Assembly (NCBI GenBank): GCA_041859375.1
Contig: JBHEKP010000122.1
Location: 1 to 15,154, forward strand
Direction: 5' to 3'
Length of the DNA stretch: 15,154 nucleotides
DNA from: JBHEKP01 sp041859375
Lineage (GTDB): Bacteria > Hydrogenedentota > Hydrogenedentia > Hydrogenedentales > CAITNO01
Numbering within the stretch: position 1 is the first letter of the stretch; each line of letters opens with the position of its first letter. The notes under the pieces were generated by a model. That model was not told the origin of the DNA and searched no databases. It was given only the letters and a program-made list of their open reading frames with translations. This document shows, in pieces, positions 1-6,334 of this stretch. The position numbers and the translations under genes were made by a program.

Positions 1-2
1 AG

Positions 3-491
3 GCTGGCGCGTTTGTCACGGGGACTGGCACAGCCGCAGGCGCGGCGCAATCTGCGCTGCGCGCCCGACTAATTGCAAACCTGGAAGCAAGCGCCAATGC
101 AACCTCAAAGAGTCAATTCGACTTGCATATTGCCACGGAGGAAATCTATGCTAATGCCAGCAAGGCTGTAAAGGTTGCAAAAGAGGCTGGATTGACGAAC
201 AAGAATGGCGAACTGGGAATGCGCGCGCATCGCGAATTCGCACAGTTGAACGCCGCGACGAGGGAGAAGTTGCGCGGACGAGGGATATGGATCGAGATTG
301 AGCCTTACGCACTGCCTAGTCGTCGTGTAGCTCCGGGTACAAGCGAGTCGCTTTCCGTAGATGCGCTTCTCCAATATCGAGGGGTGAATATACGTGGGTT
401 TGATCTGAAAACCGGAAGGTTCTGGTCCCGCGCTGGTGTATTGGAGCGTGAAACCAGGTTTAAAGTTCCAATGCAGCAGATACAGCGGTAG
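3..491 (+). CDS. C-terminal toxin tip of a polymorphic (Rhs/YD-type) toxin, 5'-truncated by window edge
   Basis: The frame is open from the left edge to the TAG at 489-491, so this is the last 162 residues of a longer protein; the TTG at 123 is not needed as a start. Residues 1-15 are a Gly/Ala/Thr-rich hydrophobic stretch of the kind that joins an Rhs core or pre-toxin region to its tip. Residues 72-154 have the pattern GMRAHREF, then an acidic pair in WIEIEPY (E98/E100), SVDALL (D120) and GFDLKTG (D134, K136). The spacing E, D, then D-x-K with KTG matches a PD-(D/E)xK restriction-endonuclease-like fold, which many polymorphic toxins use as a DNase. The next gene starts 9 nt downstream and looks like an immunity partner, and Rhs-core debris lies 0.7 kb further on. 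The nuclease fold is inferred from motif spacing. The Rhs parent is inferred from context because the core itself is outside the window. Confidence 0.6.
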   Translation, partial: AGAFVTGTGTAAGAAQSALRARLIANLEASANATSKSQFDLHIATEEIYANASKAVKVAKEAGLTNKNGELGMRAHREFAQLNAATREKLRGRGIWIEIEPYALPSRRVAPGTSESLSVDALLQYRGVNIRGFDLKTGRFWSRAGVLERETRFKVPMQQIQR

Positions 492-500
492 CACGTTATC

Positions 501-1121
501 ATGAAAATGAAGCTACTCAGCCGACTGGCAAAGCAAATTTGGGGTTCCGAACTCTGCACCCATGGGTTTGCAGAAAGAAACGGCCGGTATCTGCGAATTA
601 TCAATTCGGGCGTTGTGCACCTCCTGACACTTGCGAAAGATCCTCACGGAGGAGCGACGTTCATGGTAATGTGCGGGGTAGATGCGACATGCTTTGGTGT
701 TGATGAGGATAAATACGGATTCATAAAGCACCAGAATTTTTGTCATCTAACCAGAAAAGGTTGGGATTCAAGTTCGGGACGTTGGCCTTGTGAAACGGAA
801 GAAGAAGCTCAGGAGAGTTTGATTGCTTTACGTCAACTTGTTCTGGATTTGGCGCTACCTTGGTTAGATGCGCACACGACACTATCCTCAGTTGGCGACG
901 AGATCAGTGAAATAGGTAGTCCTGGTATGGGCTGGATGAAGGCGCGCCTTTACATGCTCGACGGCGATATTCCCCGGGCACGTGAGGCGATTGAGCGCTA
1001 CGCCGCGTGGGCAGCCAAGCCGAGGAACTGGGGCACCAAAGAGCATCAACGGGAAGATATGGCACGCGCCGAACAGGTGCGGCAGGAAATAGAGGCGGCG
1101 GTGAGCGGCAAGGGCGATTGA
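501..1121 (+). CDS. Probable immunity protein for the upstream toxin (DUF4304-like N-terminus possible)
   Basis: This is a 206-aa soluble protein with no signal peptide or membrane segment. It starts 9 nt after the toxin stop, the usual arrangement for a toxin tip and its cognate immunity gene. The ATG at 501 is used; an in-frame ATG at 507 is equally possible and neither has a strong ribosome binding site, so translation may be coupled to the toxin. The N-terminal half (LCTHGFAERNGRYLRI, then HLLTLAKDPHGG) resembles the 'GF..r.gr.y.r' opening of DUF4304-type proteins, some of which are immunity proteins. I am not certain of that family. The C-terminal part (about residues 140-206) is helical and TPR-like, with YMLDGDIPRAREAIERYAAW. 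GC is clearly lower than in the genes after 1600, consistent with acquisition by transfer. The immunity role rests mainly on position. Confidence 0.55.
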   Translation: MKMKLLSRLAKQIWGSELCTHGFAERNGRYLRIINSGVVHLLTLAKDPHGGATFMVMCGVDATCFGVDEDKYGFIKHQNFCHLTRKGWDSSSGRWPCETEEEAQESLIALRQLVLDLALPWLDAHTTLSSVGDEISEIGSPGMGWMKARLYMLDGDIPRAREAIERYAAWAAKPRNWGTKEHQREDMARAEQVRQEIEAAVSGKGD

Positions 1122-1199
1122 TTGCCGCGGAAAAGGAGTTTGCGCATGCGAACGTTGCACCTCTTCCTTTTTAACCCGTAGTCTCTTCCTTCGCCTACG

Positions 1200-1440
1200 C
1201 CCCGCTTCCCGCACCGGCAACCTACGGACGATTATCTGGAGGAGACGACGGGGGCCGTCGGCGCGATTCTGTACACGCCAAGCTCCTACCCGGAGAATGG
1301 CTTCACCTTCAGGTACCGGTCCACCCACGACCCCGGCCCACCTCGGCAACCCCTACACCTACGTCGGCAACAACCCCGGCGCGCATGCAGCCCCCTACAG
1401 GAGCAATGCGCCCCCCTGTCGATGCGCCAGGGACAGGGTC
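1200..1440 (+). pseudogene. Decayed Rhs/YD core fragment in the 1122-1603 gene-free stretch
   Basis: No intact gene fits the 480 bp between 1122 and 1603. Two different frames carry pieces of an Rhs-associated core. One frame (about 1227-1310) reads DDYLEETTGAVGAILYTPSS, like the 'TG.vqA.YT' segment before the core end. Another (1339-1380) reads HLGNPYTYVGNNPG, which fits the hallmark NPYxYxGNNP motif of Rhs-associated cores. Normally these lie in one frame and lead to a DPxG motif, then a toxin tip. Here the frame changes between them, the DP is lost, and no tip follows. This is a frameshifted remnant, probably of the same locus as the toxin tip at the left edge. The rest of the stretch (1122-1199 and 1440-1520) shows nothing I recognise. 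Confidence 0.55.
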
Positions 1441-1520
1441 AAGCCAACCCGCCTGATTCCCGGAAATAGAGCCTGGAAGAGCGTGGTTTTACGTGGTGTG
1501 CACTGTGCGCGCGTCCATGC

Positions 1521-1551
1521 TCGACAAAACAGGCGCGGGATCGGGTAAAAT
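1521..1551 (+). promoter_or_regulatory. Sigma-70-type promoter for the DUF2325-like gene
   Basis: TCGACA (1521-1526, five of six matches to TTGACA) is followed after 19 nt by TAAAAT (1546-1551, five of six to TATAAT). The predicted transcript starts near 1558, giving a leader of about 45 nt that ends with GAGG about 8 nt before the ATG at 1604. The spacer is a little long. Confidence 0.5.
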
Positions 1552-1554
1552 AGG

Positions 1555-1568
1555 TGCGCCCTGGCGCA
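1555..1568. promoter_or_regulatory. Perfect palindrome at the predicted transcription start
   Basis: TGCGCC-CT-GGCGCA is a perfect 6+6 dyad immediately after the -10 box, over the expected +1. Its place fits an operator bound by a dimeric regulator. The alternative is a short hairpin at the 5' end of the mRNA. No regulator is identified. Confidence 0.3.
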
Positions 1569-1603
1569 TTTGGTAATTTTAAGAGAATATGAGGTAACTA
1601 ATT

Positions 1604-3118
1604 ATGAATGAAGAACTTGCGGTGCGAATTGGAGGGGTGATTGACCGGCTGCTGCATCATGCGCGGCGCGACGGGGAACTGCGGGGGAACCTGCGGGAAC
1701 TGGCGCGGAAGCTGGCGGGGGAACTGGACCGGATGGACCGTGAGGAGGCGCAGCACCGCACGCCAAAACCCGATCCGAAGCTGGTGCAGGCGGTGGCGGG
1801 CCTCGCCGACAGGATGCGGGACAACTCGCTGGCCGTGGAGACGCCTCCCGCCGAGGAGGAGGAATACCGGGAGCGGAACACGGAGCGGGAGAACGGCATC
1901 AGCGACGGCGAATTGAGCCTGATTCAGGAGCGGTGCAGGCTGAAGTCCTCCGCGACCCTGTGGTGCATCAACCGCCGTTTTGACGGCGAGGAGGCGGACG
2001 AGGAGGGGCTGGAGTCGCGGAAGCGCGAGCTGATCGAGCGGGCGAAGGCCCTGCCGGACTGCTATCTTTGGATGCTTTACCCCTGGACGTGCACGCGGGG
2101 CAGCCGGGAGGACTGGCACAACCTTGCCGAGTGTTTTGAGAACCTGCGCCTTCTGGCGGTGCTGCTCCAGACGGTGCTGCCCCACCGGGAGGAGCAGCGG
2201 GAGTCGCTGGAGGAGGCGGTGCGCCTGGCGGCGGAGGTGCAGTCGGCGCTGCGCGCCGCTTCGGAGCGGGTGGGCAACCGCGTTCCGGAGCCGGACCAGG
2301 AGAAGACCTTCTGGTGGCTGCGCCGCACCACGGAGCAGCAGCGCATCTTCGTGTCGCGGTTCATGAAGTGGAACGACACGGCGGAGCCGGGCGAGTGGGA
2401 GGAGCTGCGCGGGCGGATTGCGCGCATGGACGAGGAATTCCACACGCTGCTCCACCTGGACAAGGCGGCATCGCAGCTTTTGAACAAGGCGCGGTACCAC
2501 GTGAAGCTCATCGAGCGCACGCCGGACGGGCCCCACGACCACGACTGGCGCAAAATCATCGACACGGTGGAGAAATGCCTGGAGACGGGGGCGCAGCCCA
2601 GCAGCGTGGAACTGCGCGACCTGCTGCTGCCGGTGATCAACGACCTGCCCGAATTCGAGGAGGAGCACAAGGGTTTTGACCTTGTGGTCCGGGAGATAGA
2701 CCGCTACCTGAACAACGCACCGGTGTCCTCGTCGGGCCTGATGGCGCGGGAAAGGTCGGAGGAGGTGGAACAGGCGGCGGAGCTGCTGCGCGGCCGGGTG
2801 GTGGTGATGATAGGCGGGGTGCCCCGTCCCGACGCGCGTGACGCGCTCCGCGCCGCCTTTGAGCTTGAGGAGCTTGACTGGGTGGACTCGCGGGAGCACC
2901 AGTCCATTGAATTCTTCCGGCCCCGGGTCACCCGTCCGGAGGTGGCGCTGGTGCTGCTGGCGATACGCTGGTCGAGCCACTCCTTCGGGGACGTGAAGGA
3001 ATTCTGCGACAGCGCGGGCAAACCCTTTGTGCGGCTGCCGGGCGGCTACGCGCCCAACCAGGTGGCGCGGCAGATTTTGTCCCAGGCCAGCGGCCTGCTC
3101 GGCGGGGGGGAAGACTAA
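1604..3118 (+). CDS. Large helical protein with C-terminal DUF2325-like domain
   Basis: This 504-aa cytoplasmic protein has no signal peptide or membrane segment. Residues 1-395 are rich in Glu, Arg and Leu and look mostly alpha-helical; I do not recognise a family there. It includes an odd aromatic/Cys patch at 152-163 (DCYLWMLYPWTC) and an EEEE run near 84-87. Residues 397-497 fit the DUF2325 pattern: a first strand and Gly pair (VVMIGG, 400-405), an acidic middle, a hydrophobic strand (VALVLLAIRW), SSHSFGDVKEF (457-467) and AGKPFVRLPGG (471-481). DUF2325 has a Rossmann-like shape and no well-established biochemical role. The start is supported by GAGG about 8 nt upstream. The gene stands alone behind its own promoter and converges with the sigma factor gene 15 bp away. 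The C-terminal domain call is moderate; function is unknown. Confidence 0.75.
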   Translation: MNEELAVRIGGVIDRLLHHARRDGELRGNLRELARKLAGELDRMDREEAQHRTPKPDPKLVQAVAGLADRMRDNSLAVETPPAEEEEYRERNTERENGISDGELSLIQERCRLKSSATLWCINRRFDGEEADEEGLESRKRELIERAKALPDCYLWMLYPWTCTRGSREDWHNLAECFENLRLLAVLLQTVLPHREEQRESLEEAVRLAAEVQSALRAASERVGNRVPEPDQEKTFWWLRRTTEQQRIFVSRFMKWNDTAEPGEWEELRGRIARMDEEFHTLLHLDKAASQLLNKARYHVKLIERTPDGPHDHDWRKIIDTVEKCLETGAQPSSVELRDLLLPVINDLPEFEEEHKGFDLVVREIDRYLNNAPVSSSGLMARERSEEVEQAAELLRGRVVVMIGGVPRPDARDALRAAFELEELDWVDSREHQSIEFFRPRVTRPEVALVLLAIRWSSHSFGDVKEFCDSAGKPFVRLPGGYAPNQVARQILSQASGLLGGGED

Positions 3119-3133
3119 TCCAAAGGACGGCGA

Positions 3134-3976
3134 TCAGGTGAAGGTGTAGTCCTGCCTGTGCTTCAGGGCAAAGGCCTGGAGCCGCTTCATCACGTCCTTT
3201 TCGATCTGGCGGATGCGCTCGCGGGTGAGCCCGAATTCCCTGCCCGTCTCCTCCAGGGTGTGCGCCTTGCCGTTGTCCAGCCCGAAGCGGAACCGGATGA
3301 TGGCGGCGTCGCGCTCGGACAACTGGCCGAGCAGCTCGTCCATCTGCTGGTCTCGCTCAATCTGCTCGATGGCCTGGTCGTTGTGGTAGGGCTCCGCGCC
3401 GTCGGGCAGCGACTTGCCGAAGCCGGCCTCCATGGAGGTGAGGTTTTCCATCGGCCCGATGGTGTCGGCGTAGGTTTCCAGCCGCTTCACCTCGGCGGGC
3501 TTGATCTCCATCGCGGCGGCCACCTCCTCCGTTTCCGGATGGCGTCCGTTTTTGATGTACAGCTCCTCCACCGTTTTCTTGTAGCGGGTGAGGTTGTCGG
3601 TGATGTACACCGGGATGCGCACGGTCCTGCCGTGGTTCGAGAGGGAGCGGGTCACGGCCTGCCGTATCCACCAGGTGGCGTAGGTTGAAAACTTGCAGCC
3701 CCGGCCGGGATCAAACCTGTCCACCGCCTTCATCAGGCCGAGGTTGCCCTCCTCAATCAGGTCGAGCAGGGGCAGCCCGTAGTACAGGTACTTCTTGGCG
3801 ATGCTCACCACGAGCCTGAGGTTGGAAATGATGAGCTTGCGGCGCGCCTCCTGGGCGGCCTTGCCGCCGCGCTTGAGCTGCTTTGCGAGGCGGACCTCCT
3901 CGGACGCCGAAAGAAGCGGAATCTTGGAGATTTCGCCCAGGTACGTGCTCAATCCTGTTTCTTTGGTGTCTATCAT
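3134..3976 (-). CDS. RNA polymerase sigma factor, RpoD/SigA family (group 2)
   Basis: This 280-aa sigma-70 protein directs core RNA polymerase to promoters. Region 1.2 is at residues 5-33 (STYLGEISKIPLLSASEE). Region 2 spans about 47-117, including the core-binding/-10-melting segment with FDPGRGCKFSTYATWWIRQA and region 2.4 up to RTVRIPV. Region 3 is about 121-197. Region 4, with its -35-recognising helix-turn-helix (LEETGREFGLTRERIRQIEK), is at 215-270. Region 1.1 and the large non-conserved insert of housekeeping RpoD are absent, so it is a stand-alone group-2 or short SigA-type factor. I use the ATG at 3976, which has a purine-rich GGATGGA just upstream. A GTG at 4009 would add 11 residues, but it lies almost against an inverted repeat and has no ribosome binding site. 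It is divergent from the rubrerythrin operon. Which promoters it serves is not visible. Confidence 0.93.
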   Translation of the reverse strand: MIDTKETGLSTYLGEISKIPLLSASEEVRLAKQLKRGGKAAQEARRKLIISNLRLVVSIAKKYLYYGLPLLDLIEEGNLGLMKAVDRFDPGRGCKFSTYATWWIRQAVTRSLSNHGRTVRIPVYITDNLTRYKKTVEELYIKNGRHPETEEVAAAMEIKPAEVKRLETYADTIGPMENLTSMEAGFGKSLPDGAEPYHNDQAIEQIERDQQMDELLGQLSERDAAIIRFRFGLDNGKAHTLEETGREFGLTRERIRQIEKDVMKRLQAFALKHRQDYTFT

Positions 3977-4015
3977 GGTTCCATCCGCAATTGCCGTCAA
4001 CCTGCCCACCAGAGT

Positions 4016-4039
4016 TAACGCCCGCCATGGGGGGCGTTA
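4016..4039. promoter_or_regulatory. 8+8 inverted repeat upstream of the sigma gene
   Basis: TAACGCCC (4016-4023) and GGGCGTTA (4032-4039) are perfect arms around an 8-nt centre. The element lies 40-63 nt before the sigma ATG and about 90 bp before the predicted rubrerythrin promoter. On the minus strand a weak promoter, TTGCAA (4065-4070) with TAGAAA (4040-4045) after a 19-nt spacer, would start transcription inside this repeat. It could therefore be an operator for the sigma gene or a 5' leader hairpin. No terminator-like T-run follows it on the minus strand. Confidence 0.4.
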
Positions 4040-4103
4040 TTTCTACCGGTGGCGGTTTCAATTGTTGCAAAAGGGCGGGCCGTATGCAAGCCCGGCGGCG
4101 GGG

Positions 4104-4133
4104 TTGCGTCCCCCCGCGCCCATCGGGTACCTT
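4104..4133 (+). promoter_or_regulatory. Probable promoter of the rubrerythrin operon
   Basis: TTGCGT (4104-4109), an 18-nt spacer, then TACCTT (4128-4133), predicts a start near 4140 and a leader of about 84 nt. The leader holds two GC-rich dyads: CCCCGCGCGGGG (4157-4168) and CCGGC-CGT-GCCGG (4182-4194), the second 17 nt before the GGGAG ribosome binding site. Whether they regulate anything is unknown. Confidence 0.4.
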
Positions 4134-4223
4134 AAAGGTCCGGAAAAACGCGGCATCCCCGCGCGGGGTAAACGGGAAAATCCGGCCGTGCCGGCGGCCA
4201 CCACAACCAAGGGAGCGTCAGCA

Positions 4224-4727
4224 ATGAGCAGCATGGAAAATCTCAAGGCGGCCTTTGCCGGGGAAAGCCAGGCAAACCGCAAATATCTGGCCTTTGCGAA
4301 AAAAGCCGAGCAGGAGGGCTATCCCCAGGTGGCAAAGCTCTTCCGCGCCGCCGCCGAGGCGGAGACGGTGCACGCCCACGCGCACCTGCGCGCCATGGGC
4401 GGGATTAGCGACACGGTGGCCCATCTTGAGGAGGCCATCGCGGGCGAGGGCCACGAATTCACCGAAATGTACCCGCCCTTTGTGGCCGCCGCCGTGGAGG
4501 AGGGCAACAAGAAGGCGGAAATCAGCTTCAAAAACGCCATGGCCGTGGAAAAGACGCACCATGACCTGTACACCGGCGCGCTGGCGGCGGTGAAGGCCGG
4601 GGGCGACCTGCCCGCGGCGGCGATTTATGTCTGCGAGATTTGCGGCCACACCCATGTGGGCGATGACCTTCCCGACCGCTGCCCCGTGTGCAACGCGCCG
4701 AAGGAACGCTTCGCCGAGGTCAAATAG
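4224..4727 (+). CDS. rbr: Rubrerythrin (diiron peroxidase with C-terminal rubredoxin domain)
   Basis: This 167-aa protein is the usual size for a simple rubrerythrin, a cytosolic enzyme of anaerobes and microaerophiles that reduces hydrogen peroxide to water with electrons from rubredoxin. Residues 5-122 are the four-helix ferritin-like domain, with likely diiron ligands E14, E47-x-x-H50, E75/E78 (in GEGHEFTEMYP) and E109-x-x-H112. Residues 134-165 are the rubredoxin-like Fe(Cys)4 domain, with C137-x-x-C140 and C153-x-x-C156. The frame stays open far upstream, but the true start is the ATG at 4224, with GGGAG (4211-4215) eight nt before it and family homology beginning at MSSMENLKAAFAGESQA. 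The next gene, also rubredoxin-containing, begins 50 nt downstream, so the two are very likely co-transcribed and linked in electron transfer. Confidence 0.95.
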   Translation: MSSMENLKAAFAGESQANRKYLAFAKKAEQEGYPQVAKLFRAAAEAETVHAHAHLRAMGGISDTVAHLEEAIAGEGHEFTEMYPPFVAAAVEEGNKKAEISFKNAMAVEKTHHDLYTGALAAVKAGGDLPAAAIYVCEICGHTHVGDDLPDRCPVCNAPKERFAEVK

Positions 4728-4777
4728 CCCCGCGCGCGGCGGAAACAGTTTCACACACAGGCCGGGAGACGGGCCAG

Positions 4778-6322
4778 ATGTCTGCTGAAACGGGAAAAGT
4801 GTGGGTGTGCGTGGTGTGCGGCTATGTCCACGAGGGGCCGGAGCCGCCCGGGGAATGCCCCGTCTGCGGCGCGGACGCCTCCCAGTTTGAGGAGGACACC
4901 CCGCCCGCCGCAAAGGCGCAACCGCCCGAACCCGCGCGCGACAAGGCCTGGGTGTGCGTGGTGTGCGGCTATGTCCACCACGGCCCCACCCCGCCGGAAG
5001 AATGCCCCCAGTGCGGCGCGGGTGCGGACGATTTTGAGCCGGAGAAGGAAAGCCCGCCCGTTGCGGCGGCGCATGAGGCAGGCTCCGAATCCGTGCGTCC
5101 GGACTATCTGGCAACATGGCGGCGCGACAAGGACGAGGCGGAACCGCGCCTGGCGCGCATCCAGCAGCAGGCGCTGACCGGTGCCAGCGAAATCACGGCG
5201 ATGCGCACGCGCCGCGCCGTGCCCGGCTGGGAGGACATCCTGTTCAAGGGCGCGCAGCTTTACCGCCTGCCGCTGAACGAGGACGAGCCGGTGTCGCTGC
5301 GCACGGTCATCGGCCCCGGCGCGCGGCGGCCCGTCACGCTGGAACTGCCCTTCTACGTGTCCCACATGTCCTTTGGCGCGCTGTCAAAGGAGGCCAAAAT
5401 GGCGCTGGCGCGCGGCGCGGCGCGCATGGGCACGGCGATGTGCTCGGGCGAGGGCGGACTGCTGCCGGAGGAGCGGGCCGAGACGGGGATATACATCTAC
5501 GAAATCGGCACTGCCAGCTTCTCCTGGCGCGAGGAGGCGGTGCGCCAGGCGGACGCGGTGGAGATCAAGATCGGCCAGGCGGCGAAGCCCGGCATGGGCG
5601 GCCACCTGCCGAAGGCGAAAATCACCGATGAAATCGCGGCCATCCGGGGCATTTCCCGCGATCAGGACGCCATCTCCCCCGGCAGGCCCTTCCACCTGGA
5701 ACGGCCCGAAGACCTGGCGGCCACAGTGGCGCAGCTCCGCGAGTGGATTGACGGGAAACCGGTGGGCGTGAAGATTGCGGCGGGGCATGTGGAGGAGGAT
5801 CTCGCCGTGGTCCTCGCGGCAAAGCCCGACTTTGTCACCATTGACTGCCGGGGCGGCGGCACGGGCGCGGGGCCGGTCTTCGTGAAGGACAACACCTGCC
5901 TGCCCCCGGCCCATGCGGTGCACCGGGCGCGGCGTTTCCTGAACAACGCGGGCAGCGGCGTCACCCTGTGCGTCACGGGCGGCTTCCGTGACAGCGCGGA
6001 CATCGCCAAGGCGCTGGCGCTGGGCGCGGACGCGGTGGCCCTCGCCACCGCTTCACTCATCGCCATCGGCTGCCAGCAGTACCGCGTCTGCCACACGGGA
6101 AAATGCCCCGTGGGCATCACCACCCAGGACCCGGAACTCCGGGCGCGGCTGGACGTGGAGCAGTCGGCGCGGCGTTATGTCAATTTCGCCTCGGTGCTGC
6201 GCCATGAGCTGGAGGCCTTCGCACGCATCAACGGCCGGGCGGACATCCACGACCTGGACCGGTCCGACCTGATCACCACCAGCAGCGAGATTTCCGAACA
6301 CACGGGCATTGAGCACGCCTGA
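4778..6322 (+). CDS. Two rubredoxin domains fused to a glutamate synthase (GltB)-type FMN/[3Fe-4S] domain
   Basis: This is a 514-aa protein in three parts. Rubredoxin-like domain 1 is at residues 8-38 (C11, C14, C27, C30). Domain 2 is at 57-87 (C60, C63, C76, C79). A Pro/Ala/Glu linker leads to the FMN-binding synthase domain of the GltB type (about 140-500). Visible motifs there are SHMSFGALSKEA (195-206), CSGEGG (222-227), KIGQAAKPGMGGHLP (264-278), CRGGGTGAGP (357-366) and VTGGFRDSADIAKALALGAD (399-418). The [3Fe-4S] ligands are C432-x5-C438-x4-C443. The glutamine amidotransferase and GXGXG domains of full glutamate synthase are absent, so it cannot take ammonia from glutamine by itself. 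The ATG at 4778 is chosen because GGGAG lies just upstream and the first rubredoxin follows; the longer frame runs into rbr. Beside rubrerythrin, a role as electron donor in peroxide reduction is plausible but unproven. Confidence 0.88.
   Translation: MSAETGKVWVCVVCGYVHEGPEPPGECPVCGADASQFEEDTPPAAKAQPPEPARDKAWVCVVCGYVHHGPTPPEECPQCGAGADDFEPEKESPPVAAAHEAGSESVRPDYLATWRRDKDEAEPRLARIQQQALTGASEITAMRTRRAVPGWEDILFKGAQLYRLPLNEDEPVSLRTVIGPGARRPVTLELPFYVSHMSFGALSKEAKMALARGAARMGTAMCSGEGGLLPEERAETGIYIYEIGTASFSWREEAVRQADAVEIKIGQAAKPGMGGHLPKAKITDEIAAIRGISRDQDAISPGRPFHLERPEDLAATVAQLREWIDGKPVGVKIAAGHVEEDLAVVLAAKPDFVTIDCRGGGTGAGPVFVKDNTCLPPAHAVHRARRFLNNAGSGVTLCVTGGFRDSADIAKALALGADAVALATASLIAIGCQQYRVCHTGKCPVGITTQDPELRARLDVEQSARRYVNFASVLRHELEAFARINGRADIHDLDRSDLITTSSEISEHTGIEHA
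4802..4978 (+). repeat. Exact 30-nt direct repeat marking an internal rubredoxin duplication
   Basis: Positions 4802-4831 and 4949-4978 are identical over 30 nt, 147 nt (49 codons) apart in the same frame, both encoding WVCVVCGYVH. The following Pro-rich and second CxxC parts are similar but not identical. This fits a tandem duplication of the rubredoxin domain with strong constraint or gene conversion over the first metal-binding loop. Confidence 0.9.
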
Positions 6323-6334
6323 AAGGAATGAGCC

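Noticed and set aside
1598..2980. 460-aa open frame on the minus strand
   Set aside because: Complement of the DUF2325-like gene; Arg/Leu/His-rich shadow without a start signal.
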